Shown here: piece after piece, positions 63,954 through 64,000 of the stretch
Position numbering within the stretch: the first letter of the stretch is position 1
Layout of the letters: the number at the start of each line of letters is the position of its first letter
NCBI GenBank assembly: GCA_905182995.1
Contig: CAJJDP010000090.1
Coordinates: 359,143 to 423,142, forward strand
DNA length: 64,000 nt
DNA from: Paramecium octaurelia
Taxonomy: Eukaryota > Ciliophora > Oligohymenophorea > Peniculida > Parameciidae
Direction of reading: 5' to 3'
The notes under the pieces: model-generated
Seen by the model: only the letters and a program-made list of their open reading frames with translations
Databases searched by the model: none
Told to the model about the DNA's origin: nothing
Program-made: the position numbers and the translations under genes

Positions 63954-64000
63954 GTTTGTGGGTTTGGGGTTGGGTTTGGGGTTTGTGGTTTGGGTTTGGG
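63954..64000 (+). repeat. Telomere, mixed G3T3 and G4T2 repeats
   Basis: GTTTGTGGGTTTGGGG, then TTGGGTTTGGGG, TTTGTGG and TTTGGGTTTGGG. Irregular mixing of GGGTTT and GGGGTT is the known product of the error-prone Paramecium telomerase. GTGG variants are also seen. This marks a somatic chromosome end. Confidence 0.95.

Noticed and set aside
1..64000. Bacterial or viral origin, operons, ribosome binding sites
   Set aside because: Tiny spliceosomal introns, reassigned TAA/TAG and a G3T3/G4T2 telomere show a ciliate nuclear chromosome.

Overview
The window reads as the right end of a somatic (macronuclear) chromosome of a Paramecium-like ciliate. The DNA is very AT-rich. Long reading frames appear only when TAA and TAG are read as glutamine and TGA is the sole stop. 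The introns are the tiny GT...AG introns of Paramecium (22, 23, 28 and 29 nt here). The last ~47 bases are a telomere that mixes G3T3 and G4T2 units, as expected of Paramecium telomerase. Under the standard code every gene here falls apart into short pieces.

Gene density is low and much of the coding material is decayed. Genes that look intact or nearly so are: a cysteine-rich secreted protein cut by the left edge (1-1447, minus); a protein-kinase-like gene that has lost its catalytic residues (9890-11155, plus); a short discoidin-like gene (23291-23839, minus); a multi-pass membrane protein (28070-28942, minus); and a 1514-residue cysteine-rich receptor-like membrane protein with four DUF4215-type repeats (39125-43692, minus). 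Decayed relatives of the cysteine-rich family recur at 3.9-8.4, 29.7-31.1, 49.4-50.1 and 56.0-56.8 kb, one with a Paramecium surface-antigen-like unit. Other relics are a WD40 gene (32.9 kb), a non-LTR retrotransposon reverse transcriptase (44.9-46.3 kb), two copies of an unrecognised repeat family (18.2 and 48.3 kb), a tRNA-Cys relic (8.9 kb) and several unrecognised fragments.

The most striking element is at the right end (57.4-63.7 kb, minus): a gene made of about 45 tandem 130-bp units. Each unit is one 34-residue TPR (102 nt) plus one 28-nt intron, so the intron was copied with every repeat. Retaining any intron brings a TGA into frame. One unit has a 2-nt deletion that breaks the frame. 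Between this gene and the telomere lies a short GC-rich block with a 35-bp direct repeat.

A 1468-bp direct duplication (51018-53955) is separated by 'tn' with a single unknown base, so it may be an assembly artefact. A second unknown base is at 55796. All calls rest on hand translation and motif reading; no database search was run.
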